NCBI GenBank assembly: GCA_944343275.1
Contig: CALVMH010000005.1
Span: forward strand, 29,589-93,588
From: an uncultured Clostridia bacterium
GTDB taxonomy: Bacteria > Bacillota > Clostridia > Christensenellales > Borkfalkiaceae
Direction of reading: 5' to 3'
DNA: 64,000 nt
The notes under the pieces are model-generated. The model was not told where the DNA came from and searched no databases. It was given only the letters and a program-made list of their open reading frames with translations. This document shows positions 18,003-27,386 of the stretch, in pieces. Position 1 is the stretch's first letter. Each line of letters starts with the position of its first letter. Made by a program: the position numbers and the translations under genes.

Positions 18003-18794
18003 ATGAAACAGAGGACCCCCATCATTGCAGGCAACTGGAAGATGAACAACACGGCGAAGGAGGGCGTCGCCCTCGTGAACGCCGTCAAGCCGCTCGTGGC
18101 GGATGCGAAATGCAAAGTCGTCGTGTGCGTTCCCGCCATCGACATCCCCGCCGTCGCCGAAGCGCTCAAAGGCAGCAACATCGCGCTCGGCGCGCAGAAC
18201 GTGCACTTCGCCGAAAAGGGCGCCTACACGGGCGAAATTTCTGCGGCGATGCTCAAAGAGTACGGCGTGAAATATGTCATCATCGGGCACAGCGAGCGCA
18301 GGCAGTACTTCGGCGAGACGGACGAAACGGTCAACAAGCGCACGCTTGCGGCGCTCGGCGCGGGGCTTGTGCCCATCGTCTGCATCGGCGAGACGCTCGA
18401 AGAGCGCGAAGGCGGCAAAACGGAGAACGTGCTGGACCGCCAGATCGAAACGGGGCTCAAAGGCATCGACGATATTTCCAAGATCGTCATCGCTTACGAA
18501 CCCGTCTGGGCGATCGGAACCGGTAAGACGGCGACCTGCGAACAGGCAAACGAGACGATCGGCTACATCCGCAAGAAGTGCGCCGAGGTGTTCTGCCCCA
18601 AGTGCGCGGAGAAGGTGCGCATCCAATACGGCGGGTCGATGAACGCGGGCAACTGCAAGCAGCTCATGGCAATGCCCGAGATCGACGGCGGGCTCATCGG
18701 CGGCGCCTCCCTGAAAGCCGTCGACTTTGCGACCATCGTTTGCTACGACCAGGGCGGCATTCAGGGCATGAAACTCCCGAAGGAGCTGCTGTAA
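18003..18794 (+). CDS. tpiA: Triosephosphate isomerase
   Basis: Interconverts DHAP and glyceraldehyde 3-phosphate. The lysine motif NWKMN (11-15), the histidine in IIGHSERRQYFGE, the catalytic Glu in AYEPVWAIGTGKT and the phosphate-binding YGGSMNAGNC are all present. The 263-aa protein has a C-terminal tail about 12 residues longer than usual after the final helix. AAAGGAG precedes the ATG at 18003; the much longer upstream frame is the antisense of rpsB and tsf. The stop codon directly abuts the gpmI start. Confidence 0.97.
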   Translation: MKQRTPIIAGNWKMNNTAKEGVALVNAVKPLVADAKCKVVVCVPAIDIPAVAEALKGSNIALGAQNVHFAEKGAYTGEISAAMLKEYGVKYVIIGHSERRQYFGETDETVNKRTLAALGAGLVPIVCIGETLEEREGGKTENVLDRQIETGLKGIDDISKIVIAYEPVWAIGTGKTATCEQANETIGYIRKKCAEVFCPKCAEKVRIQYGGSMNAGNCKQLMAMPEIDGGLIGGASLKAVDFATIVCYDQGGIQGMKLPKELL

Positions 18795-20348
18795 ATGAAA
18801 CAAACGTGTGCAATCATCATCATGGACGGTTACGGGCTTGCGCCTGCGGGAAGCGGCAACGCCATCTCCCTTGACGGCAGCAAGAACGTCAACGCCTACC
18901 GCGCGGAGTACCCCTCCGCCACGCTGGGCGCCAGCGGCAGAGCCGTGGGGCTTCCCGACGGGCAGATGGGAAATTCCGAAGTCGGGCACCTCAACATGGG
19001 CGCGGGACGCATCGTCTATCAGGACCTCACCAAGATCACCAAGGCGATCGAGGACGGCGAATTTTTTGAAAACCCCGCCCTTGTGAAGGCGATGGACAAC
19101 GCCAAGCGCAACCACAAAAAACTGCACCTGTGGGGGCTTTTGTCGGACGGCGGCGTGCACAGCCACATCACCCATCTCTACGCCCTGTTGGAGATGGCGA
19201 AGCGCTGCGGCGTTCCCGAAACGTATGTCCACGCCTTTCTGGACGGGCGCGACACGCCCCCCGCGTCGGCGGCGGAATATGTTGCACAACTGCTTGCCGA
19301 GATGAAAAAGCTGGGCTACGGCAAGCTCGCCTCCCTTTCGGGAAGATACTACGCGATGGACCGCGACAACAATTGGGACCGCATCGAGAAGGCATACGAC
19401 ATGCTCACCCTCGGAACGGGCGTTCAAGCGGAAGACCCCGTTGCCGCGCTGCATGCCTCCTATGAGGCGGGCGTAACGGATGAGTTCGTTCTGCCCACCA
19501 ACATCGTGGAAAACGGCAAGCCCGTGGCGCTCGTGGAGGAAGGCGACTCCGTCATCTTCTTCAACTTCCGCCCCGACCGCGCAAGGGAGCTGACGCGCGC
19601 CTTTTCGCAGGACCCCTTCGTCGTACCCAAGGGCACCGCGTTCGAGCGCAAGACGGGATTTTTGCACCCCGTGTACGTCTGCTTTACGGTGTACGACGCG
19701 GAATACAAGAACGTGGACATTGCCTTCCCCAAACAGACGATGAAGAACACGCTGGGCGAATACCTCGCCTCGCTCGGGAAAAAGCAGCTGCGCATCGCCG
19801 AAACGGAGAAATACGCGCACGTCACCTTCTTCTTCAACGGCGGCGTGGAAGCGCCGAACGCGGGCGAAGTGCGCGTCCTCATCAATTCCCCCAAGGTGGC
19901 GACCTATGACTTACAGCCCGAAATGAGTGCGCCGGAAGTGACAGAGCGCGCCATTCGGGAGCTCAAAACGGGCGAATACGACGCCATGATCTTAAACTTC
20001 GCCAACTGCGACATGGTCGGGCACACGGGCGTCATCCCCGCCGCCGTCAAAGCGGTGCACACCGTAGACGAATGCGTGAAGAAGGTGGTCGATGAGATCC
20101 TCGCGCTGGGCGGCAGCGTGCTGCTCACCGCCGACCACGGCAATGCGGACAAGATGCTCGCCGACGACGGCGAACCCTTTACGGCACACACCACCAACCC
20201 CGTGCCCGTCGTGCTCATTTCCGAAAAATACAAGAACGTCACCCTGCGCAAGGACGGCATCCTCGCCGACCTCGCCCCCACCCTGCTCGAAGTGATGGGA
20301 CTTCCCGTCCCCGCCGAAATGACGGGCAGGAGCCTCATCGAAAAGTAA
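18795..20348 (+). CDS. gpmI: 2,3-bisphosphoglycerate-independent phosphoglycerate mutase
   Basis: Glycolytic 3-PG to 2-PG interconversion with two Mn ions. The N-terminal metal motif MDGYGLAP and the phosphorylated serine in QMGNSEVGHLNMGAGR (S61) are present. Further motifs are HAFLDGRDTPP, FFNFRPDRARELT, NFANCDMVGHTG and LTADHGNAD. At 517 aa the length is normal. The gene begins immediately after the tpiA stop, with AAGGAG inside tpiA as ribosome-binding site, giving a compact glycolytic operon. Confidence 0.96.
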   Translation: MKQTCAIIIMDGYGLAPAGSGNAISLDGSKNVNAYRAEYPSATLGASGRAVGLPDGQMGNSEVGHLNMGAGRIVYQDLTKITKAIEDGEFFENPALVKAMDNAKRNHKKLHLWGLLSDGGVHSHITHLYALLEMAKRCGVPETYVHAFLDGRDTPPASAAEYVAQLLAEMKKLGYGKLASLSGRYYAMDRDNNWDRIEKAYDMLTLGTGVQAEDPVAALHASYEAGVTDEFVLPTNIVENGKPVALVEEGDSVIFFNFRPDRARELTRAFSQDPFVVPKGTAFERKTGFLHPVYVCFTVYDAEYKNVDIAFPKQTMKNTLGEYLASLGKKQLRIAETEKYAHVTFFFNGGVEAPNAGEVRVLINSPKVATYDLQPEMSAPEVTERAIRELKTGEYDAMILNFANCDMVGHTGVIPAAVKAVHTVDECVKKVVDEILALGGSVLLTADHGNADKMLADDGEPFTAHTTNPVPVVLISEKYKNVTLRKDGILADLAPTLLEVMGLPVPAEMTGRSLIEK

Positions 20349-20366
20349 CCATCGTATCCGAAAACA

Positions 20367-20403
20367 GCGCCCCTGCCGGACGGCAGGGGCGCTGCGTTTT
20401 TTC
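20367..20403 (+). terminator. Intrinsic terminator of tpiA-gpmI
   Basis: Perfect 11-bp GC stem (20367-20377 with 20382-20392), 4-nt loop, then a six-T run. Confidence 0.9.
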
Positions 20404-20411
20404 GGAGCATC

Positions 20412-22490
20412 TCAGCGGATGCTGTACATGATGTCGCTGTATGTGGGATAGGGCCAATAGTCGGAAGACGTCAGTTTTTCCATGCCGTCGGCAAGGCTGC
20501 GCACCGCTTCCATATCGGGAACGATGACGTGCGCCATCTTCTGCGAAGCGGGACCCTCGCCCGCGGGCATCTCCGCAAGGTCCTTTTCCAGCTTCTTCAT
20601 GGCGGCGAAGAACGCCTCGTTCATGGTGGAAAGCTGTTCTGCGAGCGCAACGTCCTCCCCGCATGCCATCTTCTCGGAGACGGCGCGCTTGGCGGCAACG
20701 GCGGAGCACAGTTCCGTGATATAGCCGTTGACGGCGGGATAGATGTCCTGCCTGCCCATTTCCAGCATGGTGCGCGCTTCGATGTTGATGGTCTTGATGT
20801 AATTTTCCAGCGAGATGTTCGCGCGGGCAATGACTTCCTTTTCGGTATACACGCCCTGACGGACGAACACGTCGATGTTCTCCCGCTTGAAGTATTCGGG
20901 AACGGCGTCGGCGGTCGTCTTGTTGTTGAGCAGTCCCCTGCGCTCCGCCTCCGGCTCCCAATCGGGACCATAGCCGTTATAGTTGAAGATGATGCGGTAG
21001 TGCTCTTTGAGGAGCCGCTTGGTGTAGCGCTTGCATGCCGTTTCGAAATCCTCCGCCCCGGAGAGCGCATCCACCGCCTCGGAGAACGTCTGCGCGACGA
21101 TGGTATTGAGCACGATGTTGGGATCGGCAACGGACGCCTGCGAACCGAGCATGCGGAACTCGAACTTGTTGCCCGTGAAGGCGAAGGGCGACGTGCGGTT
21201 CCTGTCCGTGGTGTCGATGGGGAAGATGGGCGATTCGGGCACGCCGATGGAACCGGGGATCGCCTTTTTGGGAACGTACTCCCTGCCCAGAACGATGCTG
21301 TCCACGAGCGCGCCGAGCTGATCGCCCAGATAGACGGAGATAATGGCGGGCGGTGCTTCGTTGGCGCCGAGACGGTGATCGTTCCCCGCCGTGGCGACGC
21401 AGGCGCGCAGGATGCCCTGATAGGTATCCACCGCCTCGATGATGCAGGCGAGCACGAGCATGAAGAGCGTGTTCTTTTCGGGGTTTTCGCCCGGATCGAG
21501 CAGGTTGAGCCCCGTGTCGGTGGAGAGCGACCAATTGTTGTGTTTGCCCGACCCGTTCACGCCCTCAAAGGGCTTTTCGTGCAGAAGGCACGCCATGTGA
21601 TGCTTCTGCGCCACCTTCTTCATGAGCTCCATCGTGAGCTGATTGTCGTCCACGGCGACGTTGGTCGTGGTGAAGACGGGCGCGAGCTCGTGCTGCGCGG
21701 GGGCGACTTCGTTGTGCTTTGTTTTAGCGAAGATGCCGTAAGACCAGAGCGTCTCGTCGAGGTCGCGCATGAACGCGGAAATGCGGGGCTTCAAGACCCC
21801 GAAGTAATGGTCTTCCAGCTCCTGTCCGCGCGCGGGCGCCGCACCGAACAGGGTGCGCCCCGTCAGGATGAGGTCCTTGCGCGCATTGTACACATCCTCG
21901 TCGATCAGGAAATATTCCTGTTCGGGACCCACCGTGGTGGAGACCTTGCGGCAGGAGATGCCGAACAGCTTCAGAAGGCGTTTGGTCTGCGCATCGATGG
22001 CGGTCATCGACTTCAAAAGCGGCGCCTTTTTATCGAGCGTCTCCCCCGTATAGGAGACGAACACCGTGGGGATGTAGAGCGTCCCCTCTTTGACGAAGGC
22101 GGGCGACGTGGGGTCCCACGCCGTATAGCCGCGCGCGGCACTCGTCATGCGGGAGCCGCCCGAAGGGAAGCTGGAGGCGTCCGGTTCGCCCACGATGAGG
22201 TTTTTCCCCGTCAGCTGCATGATGACTTTATCGCCCGACGGCTCGATAAAGGAGTCGTGCTTGGAGGCGGTCAGATTGGTGAGCGGCTGGAACCAATGCG
22301 TGTAGTGCGTTGCCCCCTTGGACACCGCCCAATCCTTCATGGCGTTGGCGACCGCCCCCGCGATGGAGGAATCCAGCGGCTTGCCCTCGTCGATGGTCTT
22401 GCGCAGCGACTGATAGACCTCCCTCGGCAGGGAATTTTTCATGACCTCGTCCGTAAAGACGTTCGTGCCGAACAGTTCCGTGACCTTCAT
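20412..22490 (-). CDS. glnN: Glutamine synthetase type III
   Basis: Makes glutamine from glutamate and ammonia. At 692 aa it is the size of GSIII, not GSI (about 450), and begins MKVTELFGTNVFTDEVMKNS, typical of GSIII. Other motifs: THWFQPLTNLTASKHDSFIE, GPEQEYFLIDED, NEVAPAQHELAPVFTTTNVA, NGSGKHNNWSLST, DRNRTSPFAFTGNKFEFRM. GGAGAG precedes the ATG. It is a single-gene unit with its own promoter at 22520-22548 (TTGACT, 17 nt, TATAAT). Confidence 0.96.
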   Translation of the reverse strand: MKVTELFGTNVFTDEVMKNSLPREVYQSLRKTIDEGKPLDSSIAGAVANAMKDWAVSKGATHYTHWFQPLTNLTASKHDSFIEPSGDKVIMQLTGKNLIVGEPDASSFPSGGSRMTSAARGYTAWDPTSPAFVKEGTLYIPTVFVSYTGETLDKKAPLLKSMTAIDAQTKRLLKLFGISCRKVSTTVGPEQEYFLIDEDVYNARKDLILTGRTLFGAAPARGQELEDHYFGVLKPRISAFMRDLDETLWSYGIFAKTKHNEVAPAQHELAPVFTTTNVAVDDNQLTMELMKKVAQKHHMACLLHEKPFEGVNGSGKHNNWSLSTDTGLNLLDPGENPEKNTLFMLVLACIIEAVDTYQGILRACVATAGNDHRLGANEAPPAIISVYLGDQLGALVDSIVLGREYVPKKAIPGSIGVPESPIFPIDTTDRNRTSPFAFTGNKFEFRMLGSQASVADPNIVLNTIVAQTFSEAVDALSGAEDFETACKRYTKRLLKEHYRIIFNYNGYGPDWEPEAERRGLLNNKTTADAVPEYFKRENIDVFVRQGVYTEKEVIARANISLENYIKTINIEARTMLEMGRQDIYPAVNGYITELCSAVAAKRAVSEKMACGEDVALAEQLSTMNEAFFAAMKKLEKDLAEMPAGEGPASQKMAHVIVPDMEAVRSLADGMEKLTSSDYWPYPTYSDIMYSIR

Positions 22491-22519
22491 ACGTTCTCTC
22501 CTTGCTTTCGTTCTCCTAC

Positions 22520-22548
22520 ATTATAAGAGTTTCGGCGGCGCAAGTCAA
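22520..22548 (-). promoter_or_regulatory. glnN promoter
   Basis: Minus-strand TTGACT (22548-22543), a 17-nt spacer and TATAAT (22525-22520). Confidence 0.8.
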
Positions 22549-22607
22549 ATGTTTTGCGCGCGTCCTGCTTACGGCTTTTGAATCGCATGTATAACTTTTG
22601 CTTAACC

Positions 22608-22645
22608 GCGCGCCGCGCGGCAGGGAACCCTGCCGCGCGGCGCGC
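22608..22645 (-). terminator. Long GC palindrome after aspS
   Basis: Two perfect 18-nt arms (22608-22625 and 22628-22645) with a 2-nt loop, just after the aspS stop. It lacks a T run on the minus strand, so it may act as a stability or pause hairpin rather than a classic terminator. Confidence 0.6.
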
Positions 22646-22650
22646 ATCGA

Positions 22651-24408
22651 TTATTTCTTTTCGGGCTTCACGACGGTGATATGCACGTCGTCAAGCTGCT
22701 TTTGCTCCACGGGCGAGGGCGCGTTCATCAGAAGATCGCGCGCCTTGGCGTTCATCGGGAAGGCGATGACCTCGCGGATGTTGACGGTATCCGAAATGAG
22801 CATCACCATCCTGTCCACGCCGGGAGCGACGCCCGCGTGCGGCGGCGCGCCGTATTCGAACGCGTGATAGAGCGCGGGGAACTTTTTGACGACGTCCTCC
22901 TTTCCCAGCCCCACAAGGGAGAACGCCTTGACCATGATCGCGGGATCGTGATTGCGCACGGCGCCCGAGGAGAGCTCCACGCCGTTGCAGACGATGTCGT
23001 ACTGATAGGCGAGCACGTCCAAGGGGTCCTGTTCTTCCAAAGCCTTCATCCCGCCCTGCGGCATGGAGAAGGGATTGTGGCAGAATTCGAGCTCGCCCGA
23101 CTCCTCCCCGATCTCGTACATGGGGAAGTCGACGATCCAGCAGAAACGATAGACGTTTTTCTCCGAAAGATCGAGCGCCGCCGCGAGCATGGTGCGAAGG
23201 ATGCCCGCGCGCTTTTGCGCGAGGGAGAGTTTTTCCTCCGCGACGACGGCGACGAACGCGCCCGCCCCGACGGAGAGCGCCTCCTTCCACGCCTCCGCGC
23301 GGGGAGCGACGAACTTGGCGATGCCGCCCGCGGGCTGCCCGTTCTCGTCCAGCTTGAACCAGAACATGGCGCCCCCTTCCGTCTTCACCTTGAACTCCTC
23401 GGCGAGCTTATCCACCTGCTTTCTGGGGAAGTTGACGCCGTTTACGGCGATCGCCTTGACGCGCTTGCCCTGTACCATGTCGAAGCCGCAGCCTTCGACA
23501 AGCTGCGTGACGTCGCGGATGACGAGCGGGTTGCGCAAATCGGGCTTGTCCGTTCCGTACCGTTCGAGCGCCTCGCGGTACGGGATGCGCATGAAGGGCG
23601 GTTTGTCCGCCTCCCAACCCGAAAATTTGGCGAACACAGGCGGGAGCACGCGCTCCAAGACGGCGAACACGTCCTCCTGCGAGGCGAACGCCATCTCGAT
23701 GTCGAGCTGATAAAATTCGCCCGGAGAGCGGTCGGCGCGGGCGTCCTCGTCGCGGAAACAGGGCGCGATCTGAAAGTACTTATCGAACCCCGAACACATC
23801 AGGAGCTGTTTATACTGCTGCGGCGCCTGCGGGAGCGCATAGAACTCCCCGGGACAGAGGCGGCTGGGGACGATGTAGTCGCGCGCGCCCTCGGGCGAGG
23901 AGCTCGTCAAAATGGGCGTGGAGATCTCCAGAAAGCCCTCCTCCGTCATGAGGCGCCTGAGCTCGGAGATGACGGCGGCACGCAGCACAATCTTCTCCTT
24001 GACGGCGGGGTTCCTTAAATCGAGAAAGCGGTATTTGAGGCGCACGTCCTCGCCCGCCTCCGTGGAACGGGACACCTCGAAGGGCAGCGCCTGCGTGGTG
24101 CGCCTGCCGAGAACTTCCACCCGTTCGGGAACGATCTCCACTTTGCCCGTGGGGAGCTTGTCGTTGGGGGAAGAACGCAGCACGACTTTCCCCTCCACCG
24201 CAACGGTGGACTCGGTGGGAATGTCGCGGAGCTGCGAGAGGAAGGGCTCCTCGGAGGCGACGACCTGCGTCGTGCCGTAAAAGTCACGAAGAACCGCAAA
24301 GAGCAGTCCGCCCTTGTCGCGCTTGGAATCCAGCCAGCCGCAGAGCTTCACCCGCTTGCCGGCGTCCCCTTCCCGAAGTTCGTTGCAGTTGTGCGTTCTG
24401 TAAGACAT
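22651..24408 (-). CDS. aspS: Aspartate--tRNA ligase (bacterial type)
   Basis: Class II synthetase. The N-terminal OB fold reads VKLCGWLDSKRDKGGLLFAV. Class II motif 2 is CFRDEDARADRSPGEFYQLD, and motif 3 lies in GAPPHAGVAPGVDRMVMLI. At 585 aa, with the GAD insert, it is the bacterial type. Since asnS and asnA are both in this window, the enzyme need not be non-discriminating for Asn-tRNA, but that cannot be read from the sequence alone. AAGGAAA precedes ATG 24408. Confidence 0.96.
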   Translation of the reverse strand: MSYRTHNCNELREGDAGKRVKLCGWLDSKRDKGGLLFAVLRDFYGTTQVVASEEPFLSQLRDIPTESTVAVEGKVVLRSSPNDKLPTGKVEIVPERVEVLGRRTTQALPFEVSRSTEAGEDVRLKYRFLDLRNPAVKEKIVLRAAVISELRRLMTEEGFLEISTPILTSSSPEGARDYIVPSRLCPGEFYALPQAPQQYKQLLMCSGFDKYFQIAPCFRDEDARADRSPGEFYQLDIEMAFASQEDVFAVLERVLPPVFAKFSGWEADKPPFMRIPYREALERYGTDKPDLRNPLVIRDVTQLVEGCGFDMVQGKRVKAIAVNGVNFPRKQVDKLAEEFKVKTEGGAMFWFKLDENGQPAGGIAKFVAPRAEAWKEALSVGAGAFVAVVAEEKLSLAQKRAGILRTMLAAALDLSEKNVYRFCWIVDFPMYEIGEESGELEFCHNPFSMPQGGMKALEEQDPLDVLAYQYDIVCNGVELSSGAVRNHDPAIMVKAFSLVGLGKEDVVKKFPALYHAFEYGAPPHAGVAPGVDRMVMLISDTVNIREVIAFPMNAKARDLLMNAPSPVEQKQLDDVHITVVKPEKK

Positions 24409-24441
24409 ATCGTGTTTCCTTATCGGTTGATCTCACCGATG

Positions 24442-24470
24442 ATTATATCCCGCGCACACAAAAAAGTCAA
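24442..24470 (-). promoter_or_regulatory. aspS promoter
   Basis: Minus-strand TTGACT (24470-24465), a 17-nt spacer and TATAAT (24447-24442). It lies immediately after the end of the preceding P-loop gene. Confidence 0.8.
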
Positions 24471-24479
24471 GGGAAAGTA

Positions 24480-25007
24480 CTATTTCCCCCGAAAACTTTC
24501 CAGCCAATCGTAGGCGTCTTTGCGCGTGCGGAACACGAAATACGGCTTTTTGCCTGCGGAAAGCAGCGCAAGCACGCAGGGACGGACACGCTCTTCATAG
24601 TCGCAAATGAACGCTTCGAACTCCGCGTCCACCCGCTCGGGGCAGCCGTCCGCCATGTCGGGGCGCGTCCTGCCCGCGTACTGCTCCGCGCGCGCATAAG
24701 CGCTTTTCAGGCATTCCGCGGCGGGGATGTCCAAAAAGACGGTGGCGTCCGCCGCCGCAAGGCGCACGGGCAGCGTGCGGTGATAGTTCCCGTCCATCAC
24801 CCACGCGGGCTTTGCAAGCTCCTCCGCGAGGAGGGCGTCGAATTCCTCCTGCGTCCTGTTCACCCACCCGGGGAGCCACCAGAGCCTGTCGAGATGGACG
24901 ACGGGAAGGGAGAACGCCTCCCCCGCCGCCGCGGCGAACGTGGATTTCCCCGCCCCGCCGTTGCCGAGGACCAACATTTTCCGATAAGGAAACCGCAAAA
25001 GAGCCAT
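24480..25007 (-). CDS. P-loop kinase-like protein (FlaR/topology-modulation type)
   Basis: This 175-aa single-domain P-loop NTPase has Walker A GNGGAGKST (15-23), VVHLDRLWWLPGWVNR, WVMDGNYHRTLPVRL and GRTRPDMADGCPERVD. These are hallmarks of small adenylate-kinase-like proteins annotated as topology modulation protein FlaR. The real substrate is not known; the fold suggests a nucleotide or small-molecule kinase. Its ribosome-binding site AGGTAGGAA overlaps the helicase stop codon, so it is translated from the same message, downstream of the helicase. Confidence 0.82.
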   Translation of the reverse strand: MALLRFPYRKMLVLGNGGAGKSTFAAAAGEAFSLPVVHLDRLWWLPGWVNRTQEEFDALLAEELAKPAWVMDGNYHRTLPVRLAAADATVFLDIPAAECLKSAYARAEQYAGRTRPDMADGCPERVDAEFEAFICDYEERVRPCVLALLSAGKKPYFVFRTRKDAYDWLESFRGK

Positions 25008-25013
25008 CTGTTC

Positions 25014-26264
25014 CTACCTCACGAGGACGAGTTTCTTTTTGGCGCGCGTGACGGCGGTGTACAGCCACTGTCTTCCGTCCTCGAAGAACGCCGATTCGTC
25101 GAGCACGACGACAAAGTCGTACTCCGACCCCTGCGCCTTGTGGCAGGTGACGGCATAGGCAAATTCAAAGCGGCAGACGGCATCCTCCCGCCGCACCTTG
25201 AAGCGGCGCAGCATGGCGGCGTTGCCCTCATGCACCAGGAGCCCGTTGGTCAGCAGGCATGCCTTGTCGCCATAGCCGTGGAAATACCGCCCGCGCGTGA
25301 AGATGCCCGCATCGAAGGGCAGCCCCTCCAACGTATCGGGCAAAAAATCGGGCGTAAAATCGAGCTGCCCCAGCCCGTCCGCCTGCTCGTGCACGTTGCC
25401 GCACGTTCCGATGATGCCGTTGACAAGGTGAAAATCCCCCTTTTCGTCCAGCGTCTTGCTCCAATCGTTCAACGTACACACGAGCTTCTCCCCTTCGCAG
25501 GGAAGCAGGGCGTCCTCCGGGATGCCGCGCAGCCTGCGCACTTCGGCGTTGACGGCGGCGCGCGTGCGATTGGTGCCGACGATGATCTGATCGGCTTCCG
25601 AAAAGAGCTTTTCGCGCACGGCGGGCGTCAGCGCGCGGCGCGGGAGAACTTCCACGCAGCCCTCCTTTCCGTAGTGCGGCGTCCCGCCCTCCCGCACCTG
25701 CGCGGCGAGCCGCACGATGGGATCGTCCTTCTGCTGCCGCACGATCTCCCTGAGCGTGATGACGGGCATCGTCAGAAGGGAATTGTTCCCCTTCACGGGC
25801 GGAAGCTGAGCGGGGTCGCCGCAGCACAGACACTTGACGCCGAAGGACATGAGATCGCGCAGAACATCGTCCGGAACCATGCTCGTCTCGTCCAGCACGA
25901 TGAGGCGGACGGCGGCGTCGATCTTGTCCTTTTTGACAAAACGCAGAAAGCGTTCGGAGATGACTTCGCCGTTCTCGTCCACCTCGATGTCCTCTTCCCG
26001 CGTGTAGATGAGGCTGTGCACGGTGGAGGCGGGCACGCCCTGACGGATGAGCACGGACGCCGCCTTGCCCGTGGGCGCGACAAAGACGGCGCTCTCCCCC
26101 GGCACCAGACCGAGACTGCGCACGACATAGTCCACAAGAAAGGTCTTCCCCGTTCCCGCATAGCCGCACAGGACGAAGATCTGCGTATTCAGATGCAAAA
26201 ACCACTCTTCGATGAGCGCCGCCGCCTCCGACTGATCGGCGGTCAGCAGCTTTGCTTCTTCCAT
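25014..26264 (-). CDS. RecD/Dda-like superfamily 1 DNA helicase
   Basis: This 416-aa ATP-dependent helicase of the RecD/Pif1/Dda group contains Walker A GYAGTGKT (34-41), motif Ia VFVAPTGKAASVLIRQG, Walker B VLDETSMVPDD, motif III CCGDPAQLPPV, and the C-terminal AVTCHKAQGSEYDFVVVLDE and LYTAVTRAKKKLVLV. It lacks the long N-terminal domain of RecD2 (about 740 aa), so it is a compact Dda-like enzyme. Possible roles are repair or replication restart. The ATG follows the -10 by 6 nt with no ribosome-binding site, predicting a leaderless message, while the downstream kinase-like gene has a normal one. Confidence 0.88.
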   Translation of the reverse strand: MEEAKLLTADQSEAAALIEEWFLHLNTQIFVLCGYAGTGKTFLVDYVVRSLGLVPGESAVFVAPTGKAASVLIRQGVPASTVHSLIYTREEDIEVDENGEVISERFLRFVKKDKIDAAVRLIVLDETSMVPDDVLRDLMSFGVKCLCCGDPAQLPPVKGNNSLLTMPVITLREIVRQQKDDPIVRLAAQVREGGTPHYGKEGCVEVLPRRALTPAVREKLFSEADQIIVGTNRTRAAVNAEVRRLRGIPEDALLPCEGEKLVCTLNDWSKTLDEKGDFHLVNGIIGTCGNVHEQADGLGQLDFTPDFLPDTLEGLPFDAGIFTRGRYFHGYGDKACLLTNGLLVHEGNAAMLRRFKVRREDAVCRFEFAYAVTCHKAQGSEYDFVVVLDESAFFEDGRQWLYTAVTRAKKKLVLVR

Positions 26265-26270
26265 ACGTAC

Positions 26271-26299
26271 AGTATATCATATCCCGCCGCAAAACGCAA
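26271..26299 (-). promoter_or_regulatory. Promoter of the leaderless helicase gene
   Basis: Minus-strand TTGCGT (26299-26294), a 17-nt spacer and TATACT (26276-26271) with extended TG. ATG 26264 follows 6 nt later. Confidence 0.7.
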
Positions 26300-26343
26300 A
26301 CATTCGTTCATGCGAATTTTTGTTGATTTTGCCGCGGCAGCAT

Positions 26344-26372
26344 TTGCAATCCGCGGAAAAATGTGATATAAT
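26344..26372 (+). promoter_or_regulatory. asnA promoter
   Basis: TTGCAA (26344-26349), a 17-nt spacer and TATAAT (26367-26372), followed by a normal leader with CAGGGAG. Confidence 0.8.
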
Positions 26373-26402
26373 AACACAAACCACCGCAGGGAGCATCGCA
26401 TT

Positions 26403-27386
26403 ATGTATCGGGCGAAACTCGATCTATTGGAAACGGAACATGCCATCAAACTCGTCAAAGATACCTTTGAACGGCTGCTTGCCAAAGCACTGAACCTGAC
26501 GCGCATCAGCGCCCCCCTCTTCGTTCCCGAGGGCAGCGGGCTCAACGACAACCTCAACGGCGTGGAGCGCCCCGTCTCCTTTGACATCCACGCGGGCGGC
26601 GGACGCGCGGAAGTCGTACAGTCGCTTGCGAAATGGAAGCGCTATGCCCTTGCCAAATACGGCTTCGGACCGCACACGGGGCTTTATTGCGATATGAACG
26701 CCATCCGCCGCGACGAACTTCTCGACGCCCTGCACTCCGTCTATGTGGATCAGTGGGATTGGGAAGCCGTCATCCTGCGCGAAGACAGGACGCGCGCCTA
26801 TCTGGAAGAGACGGTGCGCAAAATTTATGCCGCCATGCTGGCGGCGGCGGATGCGGTGCACGCGCAATTCCCCGTCCTTGAAAATTATTTCTCGAAGGAC
26901 ATCGTCTTTGTGACGACGCAGGAGCTGGAAGACGCCTATCCCCTGCTCTCCCCCAAGGAACGCGAATGCGTATTCGCACGGGAGCACGGCGCCGCCTTCA
27001 TCATGCAGATCGGCGGAAAACTGCGCTCCGGATTTTTACATGACGGACGTTCCCCCGACTATGACGATTGGACACTCAACGGCGACATCGTCGCATGGTA
27101 CCCCCCGCTCGGCTGCGCCTTCGAGCTCTCCTCGATGGGCATCCGCGTGGACGAAGCCGCTCTGCTCGCTCAGCTCAAAGAGCGCGGCTGCCTCGACCGT
27201 CTCGAACTGCCCTTTCACAAGGCGCTCGCCGCAGGGCAGCTGCCCCTTACGATGGGCGGCGGCATCGGGCAGTCCCGCCTGTGCATGTTCCTTCTCAACA
27301 AGCTGCATGTGGGCGAAGTGCAGGTGTCCGTCTGGGACGAAAAGACGCTCGCTTACTGCCGCGAAGAGGGCATCCCGCTCATGTGA
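26403..27386 (+). CDS. asnA: Aspartate--ammonia ligase
   Basis: Ammonia-dependent asparagine synthetase, structurally related to class II synthetases. Motifs: LTRISAPLFVPEGSGLNDNL, NGVERPVSFDI, VVQSLAKWKRYALAKYGF, LYCDMNAIRRDE, YVDQWDWEAVI, TMGGGIGQSRLCMFLL. The length of 327 aa matches AsnA. It is a stand-alone gene with its own promoter, ending convergently 1 nt before a lipoprotein gene. Together with asnS it gives a direct route to Asn and Asn-tRNA. Confidence 0.96.
   Translation: MYRAKLDLLETEHAIKLVKDTFERLLAKALNLTRISAPLFVPEGSGLNDNLNGVERPVSFDIHAGGGRAEVVQSLAKWKRYALAKYGFGPHTGLYCDMNAIRRDELLDALHSVYVDQWDWEAVILREDRTRAYLEETVRKIYAAMLAAADAVHAQFPVLENYFSKDIVFVTTQELEDAYPLLSPKERECVFAREHGAAFIMQIGGKLRSGFLHDGRSPDYDDWTLNGDIVAWYPPLGCAFELSSMGIRVDEAALLAQLKERGCLDRLELPFHKALAAGQLPLTMGGGIGQSRLCMFLLNKLHVGEVQVSVWDEKTLAYCREEGIPLM

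Noticed and set aside
22608-22645. The 38-nt GC palindrome as an insertion-sequence end or attachment site.
   Set aside because: It directly follows the aspS stop codon, has no partner repeat or target duplication, and a similar hairpin follows glyA; an RNA 3'-end hairpin is simpler.
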